A program made the position numbers and the translations under genes. The notes under the pieces are model-generated. The model made no database searches, was not told the origin of the DNA, and saw only the letters and a program-made list of their open reading frames with translations. From Gammaproteobacteria bacterium (GTDB lineage: Bacteria; Pseudomonadota; Gammaproteobacteria; DSM-19610), in NCBI GenBank assembly GCA_030618475.1, contig JAUXDG010000181.1, positions 1 to 5,989 of the forward strand: a DNA stretch of 5,989 nt, in the 5' to 3' direction. Every line of letters begins with the position of its first letter. Position 1 is the stretch's first letter. This document shows, piece by piece, positions 1 through 5,893 of the stretch.

Positions 1-2064
1 CGGCTCGGCGTTGACCACATCCACCTGCCCGTTCATGCTTGCGGCCAGCTGATGCACCAGCGCCAGGCCGATACCGGTGCCGACAGTTTCCCGCGTCAGT
101 TCGTTCTCTGACCGGTAGAACAACTCGAAGATCTTCTTCATCTGGTCCCTGGGCACACCCCGGCCATAGTCGCGCACACTGAACTGAACCGTTGTGGTGC
201 GCAGCAGCCGGACACTGATGTCGATGATCCTGCTGTCCGTTTTCGATGAGAACTTGAGCGCATTATCCACGAGATTGATAAGAATCTGGGTGAAATAGTC
301 GGCATCCACATTGATCAGCGACTCACCGGCTTCGCCCTTGCAGTCCAGCTTCAACTCGAACCCGGCGCCTTCGATCTGTGATGATATCCTGGGCAGGGTG
401 CCCTCCAGCAAGGTGGACACCTTCACCGGCTTCAAATCGACCTGTACACCATTGCGGGACAGACGCGCCAGTTGCAACACGTTGTTGATAAGACGTGACA
501 GGCGTTCACTCTCATCGAAGATGTACTTGTAATAGGTCTCTTTCTTTTCTTCACTGGCCCAGCCTTCGCGCAACATCTCACCGTACATGCGAATGGAGGT
601 CAGCGGGGTTTTCAGTTCGTGACTGACGGCTGAGACAAAGTCCTGTTGCTGGCGGGCAAGTTCGATCTGCCCTGCCCCCAGGCGGTACATCAGGTAAAAC
701 CCGCCACACAGCACCAATATAAGGATAGCCGCAACCCAGTTTATCAACGTGCCACCGGCCCCCCGGGGCAAGCGGTTTATAGTGAAGATCAGCTCCACAT
801 CGCTCAAAGGATCAGACAAGCGTGTCCGATAGAGCAGCGCACCACTCAAGGCTTCGCTGCTGGAGAGATACTGCCGCGATGGCTGGCCGCTGAACACCGA
901 AAACACATCCCCCTGATAGGCAAGGATCAGATCGCTCATCTGCGACAGCAGCGTCTCGCCAAACAAGGTTTTGATGCTGCCTTGAAGGAAAGCCTGCTGC
1001 CCGATCAAGGCCCCCTGGATATAACGTTGCCCGTCACGCCACACCTTGCGGAACAACACAAAATGACCACTGTCGAGCAGACTGAATTCAAAAGGATCGA
1101 TCTCACTCTCGAAAATATCAATACGAACCCGGTTTGCAAGCGGTGCCGTGGCCTCGCGTATTTCATCGGCAAACACCGCCCGGGGTTCCGGCAAGGCATT
1201 GCGTTCCTTACGCGCACGTTTTTCGGGGAGGGGGGCAAGCCTGGAAACGATCGGCCCTTGTGTCGCATCGACCGAATCAGCCTGGTAGTGATCGTCCAGC
1301 TTCAGATCTTCAACCCGGCCGAGCTTGCCGATGGTCTTCTGCTTCTTTTCCTGTTCACGCACACCGCCTGCCACGTTCAAGCGATCGAAGGCTGCCTGAG
1401 CCGGCACCTGCTCCTCCCTCTTTTCCCCGGCTGCAAACCCGGCACTGTCCACGACGGAGGACATGAATACCGGGGCGACAGTGGCTGGCAGAGCGCTCGT
1501 TTCAACAGGCATATCGCGGCGCTGCGGCCTGTCCACCAGCGCATCCTCCGTCAATGCCCTGTCGGCTTCCCCGCTCCTTACCAGCCTGTTTTCACTGAGG
1601 ATCTGCTGGATGCGGTTCTGCAAGACCAGCCGCTGCTGCCGTTCCTGCGCGGAAATACCATAGGCCGTTGTCGCCTCATCCAATTGTGGCAATAAGGGCG
1701 TGCTGAATACGCCCCGTGCATCCACCTGGAAATAACCGATCAGACCGGGGATGGCGGATGTAAGCGGGTACGCCGACAGTGGCGAGCGCTGCAGAAAATT
1801 CGCGGATGGATCGCCCGCAACATTCAGGAAGGCATAATCGGAAAATGGTCGCGCTCCCTCGTCGCCGATCAGTTCGCTGAAACGGCTGTTGATACGCACC
1901 GACAACTCTTCGGCCAGCACCCGGTGCTGGTGAAATGCCTCCCACTTCAATTCGCTGTAGGCCTGGCGGATCAGCACTGCCGTCGGGATCGCCAGCGCCA
2001 GGAAAAACACCAGCAGCCACAGCCCCAGTGTTTTCCGGTCCAGTCCTGTCAGTGAAGCGCGCAA
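1..2064 (-). CDS. Membrane sensor histidine kinase, C-terminus cut by window edge
   Basis: The minus strand is open for 688 codons from a TTG at 2064 to the window edge. Seen in the translation: a membrane helix at residues 13-32, an extracytoplasmic region of about 400 residues, a second helix at about 440-460, then a HisKA domain with the H-box SHELKTPLTS (phospho-acceptor His482), an N-box with DNALKF (Asn601), a G1 box DYGRGVP (Asp632) and a G2 box GTGIGL (from Gly662). These are all the core catalytic motifs of an EnvZ/BaeS-type kinase; only the last part of the ATPase domain is missing. His482 lies about 22 residues after the second helix, so no HAMP or PAS domain fits between. Residues about 150-310 are rich in charged residues, Ala and Gln and show no domain I recognise. 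TTG is the first usable start after an in-frame TGA at 2077-2079, with only a weak upstream purine stretch. The gene follows the regulator with a 4-base gap and is probably its cognate kinase. The sensed signal is unknown. Confidence 0.93.
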   Translation of the reverse strand, partial: MRASLTGLDRKTLGLWLLVFFLALAIPTAVLIRQAYSELKWEAFHQHRVLAEELSVRINSRFSELIGDEGARPFSDYAFLNVAGDPSANFLQRSPLSAYPLTSAIPGLIGYFQVDARGVFSTPLLPQLDEATTAYGISAQERQQRLVLQNRIQQILSENRLVRSGEADRALTEDALVDRPQRRDMPVETSALPATVAPVFMSSVVDSAGFAAGEKREEQVPAQAAFDRLNVAGGVREQEKKQKTIGKLGRVEDLKLDDHYQADSVDATQGPIVSRLAPLPEKRARKERNALPEPRAVFADEIREATAPLANRVRIDIFESEIDPFEFSLLDSGHFVLFRKVWRDGQRYIQGALIGQQAFLQGSIKTLFGETLLSQMSDLILAYQGDVFSVFSGQPSRQYLSSSEALSGALLYRTRLSDPLSDVELIFTINRLPRGAGGTLINWVAAILILVLCGGFYLMYRLGAGQIELARQQQDFVSAVSHELKTPLTSIRMYGEMLREGWASEEKKETYYKYIFDESERLSRLINNVLQLARLSRNGVQVDLKPVKVSTLLEGTLPRISSQIEGAGFELKLDCKGEAGESLINVDADYFTQILINLVDNALKFSSKTDSRIIDISVRLLRTTTVQFSVRDYGRGVPRDQMKKIFELFYRSENELTRETVGTGIGLALVHQLAASMNGQVDVVNAEP

Positions 2065-2068
2065 GCGT

Positions 2069-2770
2069 TTATTCCGTCAGCAGGCGGTAACCTGCGCCAC
2101 GCACAGTCAGCAGATAGCGCGGCTGTGCGGGATCGGGTTCTATTTTGCGCCGCAGCTTGGCGATATGGATATCGACGGTACGGGTTTCCAGTTGCAGATT
2201 TTTGGCATACCCCCAGACCCTGTTGAGCAGCTCCTCGCGCGACACCGGCCGCTCCGAGTTCGCCTTCAGGTATTGCAGGATCTCCACTTCCCGGCGTGTG
2301 AAGGACAGCGCCTGCTCACCCCGACGGCCGGAGAGATTCCGGCTGTCGATTTCAATACCGTCACCCAGTTGAAGTTGATGTTCCATCTCCACAGCAATAC
2401 GCGAGCGGCGCAGCACCGCCTGCACCCGCAGCACCAGCTGGGCCACCGAGAATGGCTTGGCCACGTAATCGTCGGCACCGAGTGACAGACCCTGGATAAT
2501 GTCTTCGTCACTGCTCCTGGCCGTCAACATGATGATGGGCTGCTCGCGGTCCCGCGAGCGGATCCGGTTGCAGATCTCGAAACCGTCCATGCCCGGCAAC
2601 ATGATATCCAGCAGGATCAGATCGAAGCTGCCACTCAAGGCCTTGTCCAACCCCTCGTTTCCGTCGGCCGCGCAGTCAAGCTCGTAACCGTGAAAAACCA
2701 GCACGTCCCTCAGTCCGGTGCGAATGGCCTCTTCGTCTTCAACGATAAGAATACGGATCTTGCGTTGCAT
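2069..2770 (-). CDS. OmpR/PhoB-family response regulator
   Basis: This 233-residue protein has the usual length of the OmpR family. The N-terminal receiver domain (about 5-118) shows the acidic pair Glu11/Asp12, phospho-acceptor Asp55 in LLLDIMLPGMDG, Thr83 in MLTAR, Tyr102 and Lys105 in the KPF motif. A winged-helix DNA-binding domain follows (about 135-231), with the family signatures TRREVEIL, VWGY, RTVDIHIAKLRRKIE and VRGAGYRL. It should be phosphorylated by the kinase encoded directly downstream and bind DNA as a dimer at direct repeats. The ATG at 2770 places the conserved first beta strand IRILIVEDE correctly, although the ribosome binding site is weak. It is transcribed divergently from the PspA-like operon, and direct repeats with an 11-bp period lie in the shared upstream region, so that operon, and possibly its own, is the likely target. 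The family is certain; the precise orthologue is not. Confidence 0.97.
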   Translation of the reverse strand: MQRKIRILIVEDEEAIRTGLRDVLVFHGYELDCAADGNEGLDKALSGSFDLILLDIMLPGMDGFEICNRIRSRDREQPIIMLTARSSDEDIIQGLSLGADDYVAKPFSVAQLVLRVQAVLRRSRIAVEMEHQLQLGDGIEIDSRNLSGRRGEQALSFTRREVEILQYLKANSERPVSREELLNRVWGYAKNLQLETRTVDIHIAKLRRKIEPDPAQPRYLLTVRGAGYRLLTE

Positions 2771-2806
2771 GGTATTAAAGCCTATCAGCTAAGCCCCCTT
2801 CGGGCA

Positions 2807-2825
2807 TGTAAATCTTTTGTAAATC
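2807..2825. promoter_or_regulatory. Tandem TGTAAATC repeat, probable response-regulator operator
   Basis: The octamer TGTAAATC occurs at 2807-2814 and again, exactly, at 2818-2825, an 11-bp period (one helical turn). Direct repeats at this spacing are the known binding-site format of PhoB/OmpR-family regulators, and such a regulator starts 37 bases away. The site lies between the two divergent operons. It is about 30 bp upstream of the possible plus-strand -35 element, consistent with activation of the PspA-like operon. On the minus strand the same repeats read GATTTACA and contain TTTACA, a -35-like hexamer, so autoregulation is also possible. Assignment to this particular regulator is inference. 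Confidence 0.55.
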
Positions 2826-2832
2826 ATCCGGC

Positions 2833-2853
2833 ACAGGTTTTACCTAAACCTGT
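2833..2853. repeat. Perfect inverted repeat in the divergent promoter region
   Basis: Arms ACAGGTTT (2833-2840) and AAACCTGT (2846-2853) are exact reverse complements separated by the 5-base spacer TACCT. The repeat lies 7 bp after the tandem octamers and touches the possible -35 element of the PspA-like operon. No T-run follows on either strand, so it is not an intrinsic terminator. A binding site for a dimeric DNA-binding protein is the simplest reading, but no candidate other than the adjacent regulator is encoded in the window, and that family normally uses direct rather than inverted repeats. Confidence 0.5.
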
Positions 2854-2883
2854 CTGGCAGCGAACAGCCACCCTGCCTAGACT
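2854..2883 (+). promoter_or_regulatory. Possible sigma-70 promoter of the PspA-like operon
   Basis: CTGGCA at 2854-2859 matches the -35 consensus at four of six positions. TAGACT at 2878-2883 matches the -10 consensus at four of six, with an 18-base spacer. A weak core promoter with regulator-like sites directly upstream fits activator-dependent transcription. No convincing sigma-54 site (GG-N10-GC) was found, unlike the enterobacterial psp operon. Assigned by eye only. Confidence 0.3.
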
Positions 2884-2922
2884 GGATTCACACTCACAAC
2901 AACCCGGCAGGAGGTAAACACC

Positions 2923-3459
2923 ATGGCATTGATCACACGCATATCAAGACTTTTTCAGGCCGATCTGCACGCTGTCCTCGACCGTATCGAGGAACCCGAC
3001 CTGTTACTCCGGCAGGCGGTGCGGGAGATGGAAGACGATCTGGCCCGCGACGAACAAGGCGTGAAAGTACTGAACCACCAACTGGAGCAACTCATCAGCC
3101 GTGAAACAGACATCGGGCATTCACTGGACGAAATCGAAGACGAACTGGACGTCTGCTTTCAGTCCGGGAAAGACGATCTGGCCCGTGCACTGATCAAGCG
3201 CAAGCTGGAAGCGTTACGGTTTCAGAAATTCCTGTCGCGCAAACGCGAGGTGCAGGAACGAACCCTCAGCGGGCTCAGGACAAGACTGCAGGAGAACCGC
3301 GGGCGCCTGGACAGCATGCGTCAGAAAGCCGAACTGCTGGCCGAGGAGACTGTCTCCGATTCATTCGAGGACAACGGGGCCTGCCCCGATATTGTGATAC
3401 GCGACGAAGACGTGGAAGTGGCCTTTCTTCGCGAAAAACAGAAAAGGAGCCGGCCATGA
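2923..3459 (+). CDS. Short PspA/IM30 (ESCRT-III-like) family protein
   Basis: This 178-residue protein begins with the family pattern of an N-terminal amphipathic helix (MALITRISRLFQADLHAVLD, residues 1-20), followed by IEEPDLLLRQAVREMEDDL, which matches the PspA/Vipp1 stretch 'EDP..L.R..I.EMED.L'. Residues about 25-145 are heptad-rich, charged and helical (a coiled-coil hairpin), with KRKLEALRFQKFLSRK in the second half. The last 30 residues are acidic and then basic. PspA proteins bind stressed inner membranes and assemble into rods or coats that limit proton leakage. At 178 residues it is shorter than E. coli PspA (222), mostly at the C-terminal end. The start is fixed by AGGAGG at 2909-2914, 8 bases before the ATG. 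It is the first gene of the plus-strand operon and overlaps the next gene by ATGA. No PspF, PspB or PspC is visible, so control is probably by the adjacent two-component system (inference). Confidence 0.85.
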   Translation: MALITRISRLFQADLHAVLDRIEEPDLLLRQAVREMEDDLARDEQGVKVLNHQLEQLISRETDIGHSLDEIEDELDVCFQSGKDDLARALIKRKLEALRFQKFLSRKREVQERTLSGLRTRLQENRGRLDSMRQKAELLAEETVSDSFEDNGACPDIVIRDEDVEVAFLREKQKRSRP

Positions 3460-4028
3460 AACAGCCCACTTTTTTCGAGGGGGTCGCGCTTGCCCTGGTG
3501 GCAAGTCTGCTGGGCAGCACCTTGTATAGCGTGTTCAGCTCGATATTTCCGGCCGACGCAGTGTTGCGCCTGCTGATCGCCGGCATCGGTCTCGCTTATG
3601 TGTTCTACCTGTTATCGCGCAGCCACGAACGGGTGGGACGCGTCACGGTGGTTGCCGGCTGGACCCTGGCAACGGTCGTTATCTGGTTTATCGAATCCCC
3701 GCTGATGCTCTATGTACTGGTGCACCTGGGGCTCATCTGGTTGATCCGTTCGCTGTACTTCTATTCCAGTGTCCTGTCCGCGCTGGCTGATCTGGGACTG
3801 AATGGCCTGAGTCTGGCCGCCGCCATCTGGGCGGCCGGGCAAACGGGCAGTGTGTTCCTGAGCCTCTGGTGTTTCTTCCTGGTGCAGGCCCTGTTCGTCG
3901 CCATCCCCACCCGGCTGAATCGCAGGAACCGGAAAACACCCGCCGGGCTGGAAAACGAAGACCGTTTTCAACGCGCCCACCGCGCTGCCGAGGCCGCGGT
4001 GCACAAACTTTCGTCTATCCGTCAGTGA
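3456..4028 (+). CDS. Six-helix inner-membrane protein of the PspA-like operon
   Basis: I do not recognise a named family in this 190-residue protein. The sequence shows six hydrophobic segments at about residues 9-31, 35-54, 61-79, 81-100, 104-127 and 131-150. A basic, hydrophilic tail follows (RLNRRNRK, then about 30 charged residues), probably cytoplasmic by the positive-inside rule. Its ATG overlaps the stop of the PspA-like gene (ATGA at 3456-3459) and has AAGGAG at 3444-3449, so translation is probably coupled. Two tandem TGA stops end the gene (4026-4031). Given the tight pairing with a PspA-family gene, it may be the membrane anchor or recruiter of that protein, a role played by PspB/PspC in the classical system; this is inference from position and topology. 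It shows no resemblance to PspB or PspC that I can see. Confidence 0.85.
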   Translation: MKQPTFFEGVALALVASLLGSTLYSVFSSIFPADAVLRLLIAGIGLAYVFYLLSRSHERVGRVTVVAGWTLATVVIWFIESPLMLYVLVHLGLIWLIRSLYFYSSVLSALADLGLNGLSLAAAIWAAGQTGSVFLSLWCFFLVQALFVAIPTRLNRRNRKTPAGLENEDRFQRAHRAAEAAVHKLSSIRQ

Positions 4029-4031
4029 TGA

Positions 4032-4188
4032 GTACGGAAGTTGGCCGGCATAAGCTTTCGGAACCGTCGGCCGCATGGACGCGGCCGTCGAGCTTACAAG
4101 GATGTATTCACAAGGTGAATTGCGTAGCAAGAGAGGGTGCCCTGGGGTACAGCGTGTTCCGAAAGCTTATGCCGGCCAGCTTCCGTAC
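4032..4188. repeat. 157-base element bounded by 33-bp inverted repeats with internal hairpins
   Basis: The left arm 4032-4064 and the right arm 4156-4188 are reverse complements over 33 bases with one mismatch (T4041 opposite G4179, still a G-U pair in RNA). The arms begin GTACGGAAG and contain GGCCGGCATAAGCTTTCGG. Between them lie a CGGCCGC/GCGGCCG hairpin (4068-4074 and 4081-4087, loop ATGGAC), an ATTCAC/GTGAAT hairpin (4106-4111 and 4115-4120, loop AAG) and a small TTGC/GCAA hairpin (4120-4130). No open frame in it looks coding and no T-run follows the outer stem. It sits between the second and third genes of the plus-strand operon. It could be a MITE-like mobile repeat, a structured RNA or an mRNA processing and stability element. 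No clear target-site duplication flanks it, although TA lies symmetrically inside both ends. From memory, its core resembles intergenic repeats dispersed in some gammaproteobacteria; this is unverified. Confidence 0.85.
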
Positions 4189-4214
4189 GCCCCAGTAAAC
4201 AGGAGAATATACCC

Positions 4215-5420
4215 ATGAAATCGAAAATCCTTGCATTGGCTTTATTCGGCTTTACAGCGGCGAGTGTCGCGTTTTATCCGGCCTATCAAAGCATCGGCGC
4301 CACCAACACCACAGCGCAGACAACACCAACGGTCAATCCGCTGAACCAGCAACACGCCAGTATCGAAGTGGTGTTTGTGCTGGATACCACCGGTAGCATG
4401 AGTGGCCTGCTTCAGGCCGCCAAGGAAAAGATCTGGTCCATCGCCAGCACCATGGCCTCGGCACAACCGGCACCTGAAATCAGGATGGGGCTGGTCGCCT
4501 ACCGGGATCGCGGCGACGCCTATGTCACCAAGGTGCTGGACCTGTCCGATGACCTGGATTCCATGTACGCCAGCCTGGTGGATTTTCAGGCCGACGGTGG
4601 TGGCGATGGTCCTGAGAGTGTCAACCAGGCCTTGTATGACGCCGTGCACAGCGTATCCTGGAGCCAGAATCAGAACACCTACAAAGTCGTGTTCCTGGTC
4701 GGCGACGCGCCGCCGCACATGGATTACGCGGACGACGTCAGGTACCCGGAAACCCTGGCTGTGGCGCTGAAAAAAGGCATTGTGGTGAATGCGATCCAGT
4801 GCGGTCGGAACCAGTCAACCACCGAGGGCTGGCAACAGATCGCCCAACTGGGTCAGGGCCGCTACTTCCAGGTGGCGCAGGCGGGCGACGCCGTGGCGAT
4901 CGCGACACCCTTCGACAAGAAGATCGCCCTGTTGTCTGAAAAACTTGACCACACACGTCTGTATTACGGTGATGCCGAAGAGAAGGAAAAACAGCAATCG
5001 AAACTGGACGCTAGCGACAAACTGCACGCCACATCATCGTTCGCGTCCCGCGCCCGCCGGGCGGCATTCAACGCCTCAACAAGCGGTGAAGCCAACTTTC
5101 TCGGCAAAGGCGAACTGGTCGATGACATCGCCAGCGGTCGCGTGGAACTCTCCGACATCGACAAGGATCAGCTCCCGGCAGCGATGAAGGCGATGGCCCC
5201 GGCACAACAGAAAGCACTGATCGAGGAAACCGCCCATCGCCGTCACGAACTGCAGCAACAGATCGGAGACCTGTCCGGGAAACGCTCCGACTTTCTTAAA
5301 AAGAAAGTGGAAGAAGCCGGCGGTGCCGGCGACTCACTGGATGAAAAGATCTACAGCGCCGTTCGTGAACAGGCCGGCAAAGCAGGCCTGCGCTACGAAG
5401 CTGACACGGCAGCTTACTGA
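4215..5420 (+). CDS. Exported VWA-domain protein with MIDAS motif
   Basis: This is a 401-residue protein. An N-terminal signal sequence or anchor is visible (basic MKSK, hydrophobic 5-20, possible cleavage after SVA at 19), with no lipobox Cys, so a periplasmic location is likely. The VWA domain runs from about 49 to 250: VVFVLDTTGSMSGL holds the MIDAS motif (Asp57, Thr59, Ser61), followed by GLVAYRDRGD, DGGGDGPESVNQAL (Asp131) and VVFLVGDAPPHMD. MIDAS sites bind a divalent metal and mediate protein-protein contacts. Residues about 265-401 are charged and mostly helical, ending in DEKIYSAVREQAGKAGLRYE. The start is ATG 4215, with AGGAG at 4201-4205. An upstream in-frame ATG at 4137 lies inside the palindromic element and would hide the signal sequence, so it is rejected. 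It is third in the PspA-like operon, after a 186-base gap holding that element. Its role is probably as a periplasmic scaffold or chaperone-like partner of the membrane module (inference). Confidence 0.92.
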   Translation: MKSKILALALFGFTAASVAFYPAYQSIGATNTTAQTTPTVNPLNQQHASIEVVFVLDTTGSMSGLLQAAKEKIWSIASTMASAQPAPEIRMGLVAYRDRGDAYVTKVLDLSDDLDSMYASLVDFQADGGGDGPESVNQALYDAVHSVSWSQNQNTYKVVFLVGDAPPHMDYADDVRYPETLAVALKKGIVVNAIQCGRNQSTTEGWQQIAQLGQGRYFQVAQAGDAVAIATPFDKKIALLSEKLDHTRLYYGDAEEKEKQQSKLDASDKLHATSSFASRARRAAFNASTSGEANFLGKGELVDDIASGRVELSDIDKDQLPAAMKAMAPAQQKALIEETAHRRHELQQQIGDLSGKRSDFLKKKVEEAGGAGDSLDEKIYSAVREQAGKAGLRYEADTAAY

Positions 5421-5433
5421 GTTGGAAACCCGA

Positions 5434-5457
5434 CGGCCCGGCAGCAATGCCGGGCCG
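5434..5457 (+). terminator. Perfect GC-rich hairpin after the VWA gene, probable terminator
   Basis: CGGCCCGGCA (5434-5443) and TGCCGGGCCG (5448-5457) pair perfectly over 10 bp around the stable GCAA tetraloop, 13 bases after the VWA stop. No T-run follows on the plus strand, so it is not a textbook intrinsic terminator; it may instead be a 3' end stabilised after processing. It lies between converging transcripts and could act in both directions. Its bases overlap the remains of the SixA-like reading frame. Confidence 0.55.
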
Positions 5458-5629
5458 CAGTATCGCGAGATGTCGGCGCTGCTGATGCCCGGTCACTCCA
5501 ATGAGCCAGATACTTCAGCCTGGCTACCAGTTTCGTCATGAACGGCAGGTGCCCAACCACCAGTGTGTCCTTGCCGACATCTCTTATCTGCTGCGTGAAC
5601 GCTTCCTCTTCGTCATTTTTGACCGGCAA
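5449..5629 (-). pseudogene. Remnant of a SixA-like histidine phosphatase
   Basis: On the minus strand, 5629-5516 translates to a stretch containing NDEEEAFTQQI, then DTLVVGHLPFMTKLVARL. This matches the second-histidine region of SixA-type phosphohistidine phosphatases (V-G-H-L-P-F). Another frame picks up at 5496 with VTGHQQRRHLAILRPG, which fits the expected next segment of the family (RL-VTG...F/L-RPG). Skipping the 19 bases 5497-5515 joins the two into one continuous match, so a 19-base insertion has caused a frameshift. The N-terminal half with the catalytic RHG motif is absent: upstream the frame is closed by a TGA at 5636-5638 and the neighbouring membrane-protein gene begins instead. 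The C-terminal end is also lost, running into the hairpin and the VWA 3' end. Intact SixA removes phosphate from histidines of phosphorelay proteins; this copy cannot function. Homology is judged from recalled family motifs. Confidence 0.6.
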
Positions 5630-5831
5630 GACGCATCAGCTTGAGAACGAGCAGCGCCAGCGGCGCGCTGTGCAGAAACAAGTCGAAAATATCAATCGGC
5701 TTACTCAATGTGCCTTCGAAAAGCATATTTAACTTCTGCCACAAATGCGGCTCAGGCACGAACGGCGCCAAGGCGAAAAACACGGCGACCGGCAAGATCA
5801 CGGAGAGCGGTAGTTTATCCAGCCATTTCAT
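5613..5831 (-). CDS. Small two-helix membrane protein (72 residues)
   Basis: The translation has a hydrophobic segment at about residues 9-25 (LSVILPVAVFFALAPFV), a central loop with the pattern VPEPHL..KL.ML..GTL..PIDIFDLFLH, and a second hydrophobic segment at about 55-68. I recall this pattern from a family of roughly 70-residue gammaproteobacterial proteins that databases sometimes label 'RND transporter', a misleading name for so small a protein; the function is unknown. The ATG at 5831 has no good ribosome binding site. The gene lies 62 bases after the hrpB stop on the same strand and may be co-transcribed with it. Its last codons (AGQK, then TGA) overlap the beginning of the SixA-like remnant, so its 3' end may have been set by the deletion that destroyed that gene. 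Confidence 0.75.
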   Translation of the reverse strand: MKWLDKLPLSVILPVAVFFALAPFVPEPHLWQKLNMLFEGTLSKPIDIFDLFLHSAPLALLVLKLMRLAGQK

Positions 5832-5893
5832 GGTTTAACAGGTACCAGATTGAATAAAAAGCTAAAGGAACAGGGCGCTAATGATAAGTTGAC

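Noticed and set aside
646..1695. Long open frame (349 codons) on the plus strand inside the kinase gene
   Set aside because: It is antisense to the kinase sensor and linker, has no recognisable domain, and the minus-strand frame carries all histidine-kinase motifs. Long antisense frames are common in GC-rich coding DNA.
2795..2806. CCCCCTTCGGG mini-hairpin in the regulator leader as a terminator or riboswitch
   Set aside because: The stem is only about 4 bp with no T-run or further structure; too small to support a call.
2830..2880. Sigma-54 promoter, as in the enterobacterial psp operon
   Set aside because: GGCAC- and TGGCAG-like strings exist, but none has GC at the required 10-base distance from GG; the nearest is one base off.
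3612..4130. Minus-strand open frame of 172 codons opposite the membrane-protein gene
   Set aside because: It is antisense to a gene with clear membrane helices, a good ribosome binding site and operon overlap; its own product shows no family features.
4137..4214. Upstream ATG at 4137 as the start of the VWA protein
   Set aside because: It would put 26 extra residues, encoded by the palindromic element, ahead of a clear signal sequence; ATG 4215 has AGGAG at the right distance.
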